DNA of 64,000 bases from UBA10183 sp041653835 (GTDB lineage Bacteria; Omnitrophota; Gorgyraeia; Gorgyraeales; Gorgyraeaceae): contig JBAZEP010000002.1 of NCBI GenBank assembly GCA_041653835.1, positions 1 to 64,000 on the forward strand. The letters run 5' to 3'. Below the pieces are notes generated by a model. It saw only the letters and a program-made list of their open reading frames with translations, did not search any database and was not told the origin of the DNA. Position 1 is the stretch's first letter; each line of letters starts with the position of its first letter. Positions 56,695 to 64,000 of this stretch are shown one piece after another. The translations under genes were made by a program, and so were the position numbers.

Positions 56695-56729
56695 AGGTAA
56701 GATTTCTGACAGTGTCAAAAATCTTACCT
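56695..56729. repeat. Hairpin H2 of the GACA-N-TGTC loop family
   Basis: 11-bp perfect stem (56695-56705 with 56719-56729), 13-nt loop ctgacagtgtcaa. It sits between dapL (stop at 56728) and folK (ATG at 56688), ending 6 bp before the start codon, so it could affect folK translation. Confidence 0.75.
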
Positions 56730-57894
56730 AAAGCACCTTTTTCAGCCTCTCGACCGCTTCCCGTATCCTTTCTTTGGAAACAGTGAGCGCGAACCTTACA
56801 TAGCCTTCGCCGTTCTCCCCGAAACCTATACCCGGGGTAATTATGATGTCCGCGCCATCGAGAACCGACTGGGCGAATTTAATGGATGATCTTTGCTTGC
56901 CTGGCAATTTCGCCCATACATAGAATGTGGCTTTTGGTTTCTTTACCGGCCATCCCAATCTATTCAATCCGTCCACCAGCTCATCCCTTCTTTCCTGGTA
57001 CACATTATTCATTCTCTCGAGATGCTTATCCGCTATATCAAGGGCGGTGACCCCCGCGGCCTGGACAGCGTTAAACACCCCGGAATCCACATTCGATTTT
57101 ACCCTGGCTATGCCGCTTATGATCTTCTCGTTGCCGCAGGCAAAACCTACGCGCCAGCCTGTCATATTACAGGTTTTCGAAAGCGAATGGAATTCCACCC
57201 CTGTCTCCATGGCGCCGCTGGCTTTCAAAAAGCTATCAGGCCTGTAGCCATCGAACGCCACCTCGGAATAAGCAGCGTCGGATGCTACCATGAGATTATA
57301 TTTTTTGGCGAAAAGGACAACATCTTCAAAAAAACCTTTTTCACAGGTAGCGGCTGTAGGATTATTGGGGTAGTTTATATAAATGACTTTCGCTTTTTTG
57401 AGCGCGGATTTTTTTATGCTGTTCAGGTCAGGCAGGAAGTTATTCTCTTCTTTTAAAGGCATCAGGCAAGGTACGCCTCCCGCCAGTATAGTCCCGCCTT
57501 TATACGGAGGATAACACGGGTCAGGGACAAGTGAAATATCCCCGGGGTTAACGAACGCGAGCGGCATATGGCTTATGCCTTCTTTCGAACCTATGAGAGG
57601 CAGTATCTCTTTCTCCGGATCCAGGCTGACGCCGAACCTTTCCCTGTACCACGACGCGATCCTCTCCCTGAAAACAGAATTGCCCTGGTCCAGAGGATAA
57701 TGATGATTTTTCGGGTCCTGGACAGCTTTATAAAGAGATTCTATCACCTCTTTGGGCGTAGGTTCGTCAGGGTCTCCTATACCGAGATCTATAATGTCGC
57801 GGCCCTGAGCGGCCGCCTGTCTCTTTGCCTTATCTATTTCCACAAAAAGATAAGGAGGAAGCTTATTTAATCTTTTACTGAAATCAAAATTCAT
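56728..57894 (-). CDS. dapL: LL-diaminopimelate aminotransferase
   Basis: 388 residues. A PLP class-I/II aminotransferase converting tetrahydrodipicolinate directly to LL-DAP with glutamate. Motifs IIDLGIGDPDEPTPKEVIES, NYPNNPTAATCEKGF, and PLP lysine in SLSKTCNMTGWRVGF. Among AAT-like enzymes the neighbourhood (dapA, dapB, dapF, lysA; no dapD/dapE) strongly supports DapL. Length normal for DapL (about 390-410). Confidence 0.92.
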   Translation of the reverse strand: MNFDFSKRLNKLPPYLFVEIDKAKRQAAAQGRDIIDLGIGDPDEPTPKEVIESLYKAVQDPKNHHYPLDQGNSVFRERIASWYRERFGVSLDPEKEILPLIGSKEGISHMPLAFVNPGDISLVPDPCYPPYKGGTILAGGVPCLMPLKEENNFLPDLNSIKKSALKKAKVIYINYPNNPTAATCEKGFFEDVVLFAKKYNLMVASDAAYSEVAFDGYRPDSFLKASGAMETGVEFHSLSKTCNMTGWRVGFACGNEKIISGIARVKSNVDSGVFNAVQAAGVTALDIADKHLERMNNVYQERRDELVDGLNRLGWPVKKPKATFYVWAKLPGKQRSSIKFAQSVLDGADIIITPGIGFGENGEGYVRFALTVSKERIREAVERLKKVL

Positions 57895-57898
57895 TTTT

Positions 57899-58639
57899 TT
57901 ATATCCCTATGACATCCGCCATGGTATACAGCCCTGGATTTTTGCCTGCCAGGAATTTCGCGGCGTCAAGCGCCCCCCTGGCGAACGCGTCCCTGGAATG
58001 CGCCCTGTGCGTAAGCTCTATCCTTTCGCCGTTACCCGCGAATATAACTGTATGATCCCCCACTATGTCGCCCAATCTGATCGAATGCATCGGGGGAGTT
58101 TTTCCTTTCGCCTTAAAAACAGCCTCTGCCAGCCTTTTGGCTGTGCCGCTCGGCGCGTCTTTTTTCTGGTCATGATGCGCCTCTACTATCTCGGCCTCAT
58201 AGCCTTTTCCCAACGCCCGCGCTGTTTCCTCCGCGATCTTGAACATAAGGTTAGCGCCTATGCTCATATTCGGGGAAAATACAACCGGTATCCTGGCTGA
58301 AGCGTCCCTGATCGTCCCCAATTCTTCTTTGGAAAATCCGGTCGTGCCTATTACTACGGCTTTTTTATTTTTAACCGCTATCCCGATATGTTCCAGGGTA
58401 GCGGAAGGACTTGTGAACTCTATCAGCACATCGCAAAAAGGCGCGAGCTTATTGAAATCTGATTCGATCTTTTTGTTTATCTTCCCCGCCCCGGTAAGTT
58501 CCCCTATATCCCTTCCTATAACAGCGCTCGAAGAGAACTCAAGCCCGCCCGCTATCTCTATATCTTTATCCTGGGCACTAAGCGCGGCTATCCTCATCCC
58601 CATCCTTCCCGATATCCCGCTTATAACTATCTTTACCAT
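57899..58639 (-). CDS. dapB: 4-hydroxy-tetrahydrodipicolinate reductase
   Basis: 246 residues. Second committed lysine/DAP step. N-terminal NAD(P) motif GISGRMGMRIA (6-16), IGTTGFSKEELGTI, and the signature EIVEAHHDQKKDAPSGTAKR with catalytic His-His and Lys. The start follows hairpin H3 and an AGGGAG ribosome site. 4 bp before dapL. Confidence 0.95.
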   Translation of the reverse strand: MVKIVISGISGRMGMRIAALSAQDKDIEIAGGLEFSSSAVIGRDIGELTGAGKINKKIESDFNKLAPFCDVLIEFTSPSATLEHIGIAVKNKKAVVIGTTGFSKEELGTIRDASARIPVVFSPNMSIGANLMFKIAEETARALGKGYEAEIVEAHHDQKKDAPSGTAKRLAEAVFKAKGKTPPMHSIRLGDIVGDHTVIFAGNGERIELTHRAHSRDAFARGALDAAKFLAGKNPGLYTMADVIGI

Positions 58640-58651
58640 ATAATGTCTCCC

Positions 58652-58690
58652 TAAGGGAACATTTTTGACAATGTCATAAATGTTCCCTTA
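58652..58690. repeat. Hairpin H3 of the GACA-N-TGTC loop family
   Basis: 13-bp perfect stem (58652-58664 with 58678-58690), 13-nt loop ttgacaatgtcat. Between dapA (stop at 58692) and dapB (ATG at 58639). On the mRNA the stem ends right before GGGAGACATTATATG, so the dapB ribosome site is just outside it. Confidence 0.8.
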
Positions 58691-58691
58691 T

Positions 58692-59564
58692 TTATAGTAA
58701 GCCGTAGTCTTTGAGGGCTTTTTTTAGTTTCTCAAGATTTACATCCGACATCGGGCATAAAGGCAGTCTCATGCCAGGCTCTATCATGCCCATAAGGCTC
58801 ATAGCTGTCTTGACAGGTATCGGATTGGTTTCTAAAAATACCGCCCTTACCAAAGGCAAAAGTTTGTAGTGCAATTTTCTCGCGCCTTCCAGGTCACCTT
58901 TTTTGAATTTCGCCACCATGTCTGATACATCTTTCGGAACGATATTATTCACTACCGAGATAACCCCTGTCCCGCCGATCGCGAGCAAAGGCAGTGTAAG
59001 GGCGTCATCGCCTGATATGAGATAAAATTTATCGCCGCACAAATAACGTATCCTGGACATCTGTTCCAGATTTCCGCTGGATTCTTTGACGCCCGCTATA
59101 TTTTTCACTTTGCTCATCCTGGCCATTGTCTCGGGCTCTATGTTCACTCCTGTCCTCGAGGCTATATTATAAACGATCATAGGAAGGTCCACTTCCTCCG
59201 CTATCGTCTTGAAATGCAGATAAAGCCCTTCCTGGGTAGGTTTATTATAATACGGCGAGACCTGAAGCGTAGCGTCTGCCCCGGCTTTTTTAGCGTGCTT
59301 AGTGAGCATCAATGCCTCGGCGGTGCTGTTCGAACCTGTCCCGGCTATTACGGCTATTTTTCCCGCCGCGGCCTCTATCACGATCTCAATAACCCTTTCA
59401 TGCTCTTCGTAGGAAAGCGTGGCTGATTCACCTGTTGTGCCGCATGGCACAATACCGCTGGTCCCGTTTTTTATATGGAACTCCACCAGCTCCGCTAATT
59501 TTTTTTCATCTACACGGTCTTTTTTAAACGGCGTCACCAAAGCCGTCATCGCGCCTTCAAACAT
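58692..59564 (-). CDS. dapA: 4-hydroxy-tetrahydrodipicolinate synthase
   Basis: 290 residues. Condenses pyruvate with aspartate semialdehyde. Schiff-base lysine in NIAGVKESSGNLEQM (about 161), proton-relay tyrosine in MIVYNIASRTGVNI (about 133), GTTGESATLSYEEHERVIEI. TIM barrel complete. 14 bp after dapF. Confidence 0.96.
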   Translation of the reverse strand: MFEGAMTALVTPFKKDRVDEKKLAELVEFHIKNGTSGIVPCGTTGESATLSYEEHERVIEIVIEAAAGKIAVIAGTGSNSTAEALMLTKHAKKAGADATLQVSPYYNKPTQEGLYLHFKTIAEEVDLPMIVYNIASRTGVNIEPETMARMSKVKNIAGVKESSGNLEQMSRIRYLCGDKFYLISGDDALTLPLLAIGGTGVISVVNNIVPKDVSDMVAKFKKGDLEGARKLHYKLLPLVRAVFLETNPIPVKTAMSLMGMIEPGMRLPLCPMSDVNLEKLKKALKDYGLL

Positions 59565-59578
59565 AAATACCTCGCTCT

Positions 59579-60394
59579 CTATAAATTTACCTGTCCTGTA
59601 AATACTACTCTCGTTTCCCCTTCCAGGTAAACATCCCTTATCTCGTTCAGTATCTTTTTAAATCCCGCTTTTAAAACGCCGCCGGCCGTATGAACGTTTA
59701 TCTCTGTATCCGTGATCTGTTTCATGCCGGCTGACTTGCCGATCGACCGGATATGATTCGTTATTATCGCGGACGCCACAGATCCTGTGCCGCACGAAAG
59801 CGTCTCTCCTTCCACGCCTCTCTCGTACGTCCTTACTTTTATATTGCTTTCGTCCATTATCTCGACAAAATTCACATTCGCGCCTTTTGGCTTAAACTCT
59901 TTATGATACCTTATTGCCGAACCTATAGCGTCCACATCTATCTTGTCTATGCCGCTGACAAACACCACGACATGCGGCACGCCGGTATTCACAAAATGCA
60001 CTTTTATCTTCCTGGTATTTACCTTCAGGGGGATGTTCAATTTTAGATCTTTTGGCTCTTCCATTCTTGCTTTTACCCTGTTTTCTCCGGTAATCTCCCC
60101 TTCATATATTCCCGCCTTTGTCTCTACCTTTACTTTTCTCCTGATCCCTTTGAATAAAACCGCGCATCTCAGGCCATTACCGCACATCTCAGCCTCACTG
60201 CCGTCCGCGTTGAATACGCGCATCCTGAGATCCGCTGTCTTCGACTCTTCCAGCGCCAGTATCCCGTCCGCGCCTATGCCGGTCTTCCTGTCGCATAATC
60301 TTTTGGCGAGCGCGTTCAATCCTTTAATCTCGCCTTCGATTATTATAAAATCATTCCCCGCGCCCACCATCTTCGTGAATTTTAATATCTCCAT
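59579..60394 (-). CDS. dapF: Diaminopimelate epimerase
   Basis: 271 residues. Converts LL-DAP to meso-DAP. Two catalytic cysteines in EAEMCGNGLRC (about 73) and ETLSCGTGSVA (about 217); substrate motifs VGAGNDFIIIEG and GIGADGI. Cofactor-independent. 20 bp after lysA. Confidence 0.95.
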   Translation of the reverse strand: MEILKFTKMVGAGNDFIIIEGEIKGLNALAKRLCDRKTGIGADGILALEESKTADLRMRVFNADGSEAEMCGNGLRCAVLFKGIRRKVKVETKAGIYEGEITGENRVKARMEEPKDLKLNIPLKVNTRKIKVHFVNTGVPHVVVFVSGIDKIDVDAIGSAIRYHKEFKPKGANVNFVEIMDESNIKVRTYERGVEGETLSCGTGSVASAIITNHIRSIGKSAGMKQITDTEINVHTAGGVLKAGFKKILNEIRDVYLEGETRVVFTGQVNL

Positions 60395-60414
60395 GTTTTT
60401 CCTTTTATCTGATG

Positions 60415-61665
60415 TCAGATTTCCGCGGATACAAGGTCTTTGTATGTTTCCCTGCGCCGTATTAATTTCGCTTTATTGCCCTCTACTATAACTTCCGCGG
60501 TCCTGGGCCGTGAATTATAATTACTGGACATGCTGAAGCCGTACGCACCCGCGCTCATAACGCTCAAAAGGTCCCCTTCTTTCAGACCTATGAATTTCCT
60601 GGCATTTCCCAGGAAATCCCCGCTTTCGCATATAGGCCCGACCACGTCAAAAACCCTGACCTGTTTAGGCCCGGCATAAGAACGCGACTTCACAGGCAAT
60701 ATCTCATGGTACGCGTCGTAAAGGCTGGGCCTTATGAGGTCATTCATGCCGGCGTCCACTATGGCAAAATTCTTGGCCGGCGCTTCTTTGACATACTGAA
60801 CCTTTGTCACAAGCACGCCCGCGTTCCCTACAATAAATCTCCCGGGCTCCAGGATGATGTTTGCCTTTATTTTCTTAAGCACGGGTAATACCGCCCTGGC
60901 GTACTCCTCCGCTGTCTGCGGCCTTTCTTTGGAATATATTATGCCCAGGCCGCCGCCTATATTAAGCCACCCTATTGTTACGCCGCGGTTCTCAAGGCCT
61001 TTTATAAAACCAGTTGTCCTTTTAAGCGCGCTGATAAAAGGTTCCGCGTCCACTATCTGCGAACCGATATGCATATGGATACCGGATATATACAGATTTT
61101 TATATTTACCTCTCCCCAGAAATATCTTTTCAGCCGTATCAAAATCTATGCCGAATTTGTTCTCGGCGTGGCCCGTCGTAATATACTTATGCGTCCTGGC
61201 TTTTATGCCGGGATTGACGCGTATCGCTATTTTCTGCCTTATCCCGATTTTTCCGGCTATCTTATTTATCCGCTCAAGTTCCGGGATGGATTCCACGTTG
61301 AAGAAAAATATCCTGTGTCTTATCGCCAGCTCTATCTCTTTCTCTGTTTTTCCGACACCGGCATATACGATCTTCCTGGAAGAGACGTCTGTCTTAAGCG
61401 CCCGGTACAGTTCTCCCCCTGAAACAATGTCAAGCCCCGCGCCTTCTTTTACGAGCGCCTTGCACACGGAAAGGTTCGAATTTGCCTTCATCGAAAAGCA
61501 TATGAGCGGATTTACCGGCTCAAACGCTTGTTTTATTTTCCTGTAATGGCTTATAAGCGTATTGCGGCTGTAAACATATAGAGGCGTACCGTATTTCGCG
61601 GCAAGCTCTTCCAGGCTTACGGATTCGCAATAAAGATTCCCGCGCCTGTAATTAAAATCGTGCAT
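60415..61665 (-). CDS. lysA: Diaminopimelate decarboxylase
   Basis: 416 residues. Last lysine step, PLP-dependent. PLP lysine in CFSMKANSNLSVCKALVKEG, glycine loop WLNIGGGLGIIYSKE, catalytic Cys in GPICESGDFLG. Fold type III. Its start overlaps argH by 14 bp. Confidence 0.95.
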   Translation of the reverse strand: MHDFNYRRGNLYCESVSLEELAAKYGTPLYVYSRNTLISHYRKIKQAFEPVNPLICFSMKANSNLSVCKALVKEGAGLDIVSGGELYRALKTDVSSRKIVYAGVGKTEKEIELAIRHRIFFFNVESIPELERINKIAGKIGIRQKIAIRVNPGIKARTHKYITTGHAENKFGIDFDTAEKIFLGRGKYKNLYISGIHMHIGSQIVDAEPFISALKRTTGFIKGLENRGVTIGWLNIGGGLGIIYSKERPQTAEEYARAVLPVLKKIKANIILEPGRFIVGNAGVLVTKVQYVKEAPAKNFAIVDAGMNDLIRPSLYDAYHEILPVKSRSYAGPKQVRVFDVVGPICESGDFLGNARKFIGLKEGDLLSVMSAGAYGFSMSSNYNSRPRTAEVIVEGNKAKLIRRRETYKDLVSAEI

Positions 61666-63019
61666 TTTTCAGCTGTCTCCTTACCTGTTTCGAACTCGTG
61701 CCCCCGAAAGAATCTTTCAAGTTCACGGATTTTTCAGCGTCCAGCAGTTCATAAACATCCTTGTTGAATTTAGGGCTGAAAAACCTCAGCTCCCTTAAAG
61801 AGATCTCGGATATTTTCAATTTCCTGCCAAGCCCATACGCGACTATCTTGCCTGTGATATCATGGGCATCCTTTAGGGAGACACCTTTTTTGACAAGATA
61901 TTCCATTATATCGGTCGCGTAGATGGACTCATCCTGTAAAAGTTCGTTTGCCCTGTCTTTATTCACCTTCAGGGCCTTGAACATCGCGGCCAGGATATCC
62001 AGGGAACTTTTTATTGTATCTATCGCCCTGAACAAAGGCTCTTTGTCTATCTGCATGTCCCTGTTATAAGTAAGTGGCAGGCCCTTCATCATGACCATTA
62101 CTTCGGTCAACGAGCCGTAAAGCGTCCCGCATTTCCCCCTGACGAGTTCCAAGGCGTCCGGATTCTTTTTCTGGGGCATCATGCTCGAGCCTGTAGAGAA
62201 CTCATCCCCGACATCCACGAGCCTTACTGCCTGGGAATTCCATATTATGATATCTTCCGAAAGCCTGGAAAGATGCATGCCGGCTATCGCGAGAGAGAAT
62301 ATAGTCTCTATGACAAAATCCCTGTCGCTCACCGCGTCCATGCTGTTCGAGGATATCTTTGAAAAGCCGAGCTCTTTGGCGGTAAAATTCCTGTCTATCG
62401 CTAAGCTGGTACCGCTTATCGCGCATGAACCCAGAGGCAGGACATCTACCCGTTTCTTACAGTCAGCGAGCCTGTCCATGTCCCTTCCCAGCATCTCGCA
62501 ATAAGCCAGCATATGATGACTCAATAAAACAGGCTGCGCGTTCTGGAGATGCGTAAGGCCAGGCACTATGACATCGATATTTTTTTTACAAAATCCCTTT
62601 ACCGAAGACTTGAACGCGGCTATCTTGTCAGTTATCTCGCCTATTTCTTTTTTGCAATACATCCTGGTATCAAGCGAAATCTGGTCATTCCTGCTCCTTG
62701 CTGTATGAAGCATAGCCGCGGATTTTCCAATTTTTTTATCCAGCTCATTCTGTATAACAGTATGGATATCCTCCGCGGAATTATCGATTTTTAACGAGCC
62801 TTTTTTGACCTGTCCCAGGATAGAATTCAGGCCCGAGACGATCCTGGCGGCGTCTTTTTTAGGTATAATACCGCACTTTGCCAGCATCCTGGCGTGCGCG
62901 ATGCTTCCGAGACAGTCGTATTCAGCCAGCCTTTTATCGAATTGGACAGACTTTGTGAATTCGTCCATAAGAGGATTGGTTTTTTTGGAAAACCTTCCAC
63001 CCCACAATTTATTTTTCAT
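61652..63019 (-). CDS. argH: Argininosuccinate lyase
   Basis: 455 residues. Cleaves argininosuccinate to arginine and fumarate. Family signature GSSMMPQKKNPDALELVRGK (about 280-300), catalytic His in HTVIQNELDKK region and TARSRNDQISLDTRMY. Length normal. 10 bp after argG, giving the last two arginine steps in order. Confidence 0.97.
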   Translation of the reverse strand: MKNKLWGGRFSKKTNPLMDEFTKSVQFDKRLAEYDCLGSIAHARMLAKCGIIPKKDAARIVSGLNSILGQVKKGSLKIDNSAEDIHTVIQNELDKKIGKSAAMLHTARSRNDQISLDTRMYCKKEIGEITDKIAAFKSSVKGFCKKNIDVIVPGLTHLQNAQPVLLSHHMLAYCEMLGRDMDRLADCKKRVDVLPLGSCAISGTSLAIDRNFTAKELGFSKISSNSMDAVSDRDFVIETIFSLAIAGMHLSRLSEDIIIWNSQAVRLVDVGDEFSTGSSMMPQKKNPDALELVRGKCGTLYGSLTEVMVMMKGLPLTYNRDMQIDKEPLFRAIDTIKSSLDILAAMFKALKVNKDRANELLQDESIYATDIMEYLVKKGVSLKDAHDITGKIVAYGLGRKLKISEISLRELRFFSPKFNKDVYELLDAEKSVNLKDSFGGTSSKQVRRQLKNARF

Positions 63020-63029
63020 ATGCCACCTT

Positions 63030-64000
63030 TTACTTTTTATACGGCATTCCCCATACTTTAATAAAACCTTCCGCTATAGACCTGTCGAATTTGTCGCCTT
63101 TATCGTATGTCGCCATTTCTTTCCTGTACAGCGAATACGGCGACTTCCTGGACACAACACTTGCCACGCCTTTCAATAATTTAACCTTCGCTATGCCGGT
63201 CACATGCTTCTGTGTATTATTTATAAAAGCGTCCAGCGCATCTTTCAAAGGTGTAAACCATAAACCGTAATAAACAAGGTCCGCGTATTTAAGGGCTATG
63301 CTTTCTTTGAAGTGCAGAAGTTCCCTGTCCAGCACAAGGCTTTCCAGGTCTTTATGGGCATGGTACAAAATCCACGCGCCAGGCGCCTCATATATCTCCC
63401 TTGATTTTATTCCCACAAGCCTGTTCTCCACGAGATCAGTCCTGCCGATGCCGTTCCTGCCGCCTATCTCGTTTAATTTCAATATCAGGCTGACCGGGCT
63501 GTATTTTTTCCCGTTAAGTTTGACAGGCACGCCCTTATAGAATTCTATTTCCACGTATGTAGGTTTCCCCGGCGCTTTAGCCGGATCTATCGACATCTGG
63601 TAACCATCCTCTGCCGGTTCATTCCACGGGTCTTCCAGCATCCCGCATTCTATACTCATCCCCCAGATATTTTTATCCAGGCTGTAAGGGCTTTTTTTCG
63701 TGGTATCTATCTGTATATTGTTTTCTTTCGCGTATTCTATCTCTTCTTCCCTCGAATACATGTGCCATTCCCTTAACGGCGCGATTATCTTTAATTCAGG
63801 CGCGAGCGCCATACAAGTGACCTCAAACCTTACCTGGTCATTCCCTTTTCCTGTACAGCCGTGCGCCACAGAATCCGCCTTTTCCTTTTTCGCCGCCCTT
63901 ACCAGCCCTGCCGCGATTATAGGCCTTGAAAGAGCGGTCGCGAGCAGGTATTTTGATTCATAGACCGCGCCTGCCTTCAAAGACATAAACACAAAATCTT
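63030..64000 (-). CDS. argG: Argininosuccinate synthase, C-terminal part
   Basis: The last 322-323 residues are present; the N-terminal P-loop domain is beyond the right edge. Motifs YLLATALSRPIIAAGLV, AHGCTGKGNDQVRFEV (citrulline/aspartate binding) and SPYSLDKNIWGMSIECGMLE identify ArgG. The frame continues without a stop to 64000; apparent internal starts near 63980-63992 are not the real start. Confidence 0.95.
   Translation of the reverse strand, partial: DFVFMSLKAGAVYESKYLLATALSRPIIAAGLVRAAKKEKADSVAHGCTGKGNDQVRFEVTCMALAPELKIIAPLREWHMYSREEEIEYAKENNIQIDTTKKSPYSLDKNIWGMSIECGMLEDPWNEPAEDGYQMSIDPAKAPGKPTYVEIEFYKGVPVKLNGKKYSPVSLILKLNEIGGRNGIGRTDLVENRLVGIKSREIYEAPGAWILYHAHKDLESLVLDRELLHFKESIALKYADLVYYGLWFTPLKDALDAFINNTQKHVTGIAKVKLLKGVASVVSRKSPYSLYRKEMATYDKGDKFDRSIAEGFIKVWGMPYKK

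Noticed and set aside
58640..58691. Lysine riboswitch before dapB
   Set aside because: Only 52 bp are available and they are filled by hairpin H3; a lysine riboswitch needs about 170 nt.

Overview
The window looks like a metagenome-assembled contig (one 100-N scaffold gap) from an uncultured Gram-negative-type anaerobe. Lysine synthesis through LL-DAP aminotransferase, NAD synthesis through aspartate dehydrogenase instead of an oxidase, a secretin-type IV pilus machine, TonB/ExbBD genes and many TPR proteins are together compatible with Omnitrophota (OP3). That assignment is inference, since no rRNA gene or complete phylogenetic marker set is present. Almost every gene is on the minus strand, so operons read from high to low coordinate.

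Region by region: 1-3420 holds the start of a glycosyltransferase, a HAMP protein, a PDZ/TPR protein, RNase P RNA (rnpB), an RNase H and a C4 zinc-ribbon coiled-coil protein. 3429-4298 holds tRNA-Val, a tandem array of 155-bp units each ending in a copy of the neighbouring tRNA 3' end, and a CAU-anticodon tRNA. From 4260 to 20890 a 16.6-kb integrated element sits in that tRNA. It carries integrase, excisionase-like proteins, a DnaB-like helicase, a lambda-O-like replication protein with internal iterons, a two-regulator switch, and an anti-phage cargo operon (zinc-hook ATPase, type III restriction-modification, TIR protein). It then has a highly structured non-coding stretch and a NYN-domain protein. 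No capsid, portal or tail gene is present, so it resembles a phage satellite or integrative plasmid.

21102-26732 is a macromolecular-synthesis operon (cvpA-like, nif3-like, dnaG, rpoD, lipoprotein). 27121-31219 holds mtaB, a TMTC-like TPR membrane protein, rsmE and tRNA-Ala. 31277-41268 is a type IV pilus/type II secretion operon set (five or six prepilins, PilC, PilB, secretin, PilP-, PilO- and PilM/N-like proteins, preceded by a small HTH gene). 41496-46525 holds a PilX-like protein, two small unknowns, TonB-ExbD-ExbB and a large TPR protein. 46981-53238 holds uvrA, an M20 peptidase, a membrane TPR protein and a 40-residue basic peptide. 53273-64000 is a biosynthetic operon, transcribed argG-argH-lysA-dapF-dapA-dapB-dapL-folK-panC-panD-nadA-nadX, giving arginine, lysine/DAP, folate, pantothenate and NAD precursors.

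The least expected signals are non-coding. (i) Four dispersed hairpins all have a 13-nt loop of the form GACA-N-TGTC. (ii) A pair of ~220-bp elements (26808-27034, and 46767-46978 inverted) share a conserved core, have outer stems unrelated in sequence yet perfectly paired in each copy, and show a compensatory base-pair change in an inner stem. (iii) A multi-stem candidate RNA lies at 19431-19577. (iv) There is a tRNA-end tandem array. (v) The 16.6-kb element replaced the 5' rather than the 3' half of its target tRNA.
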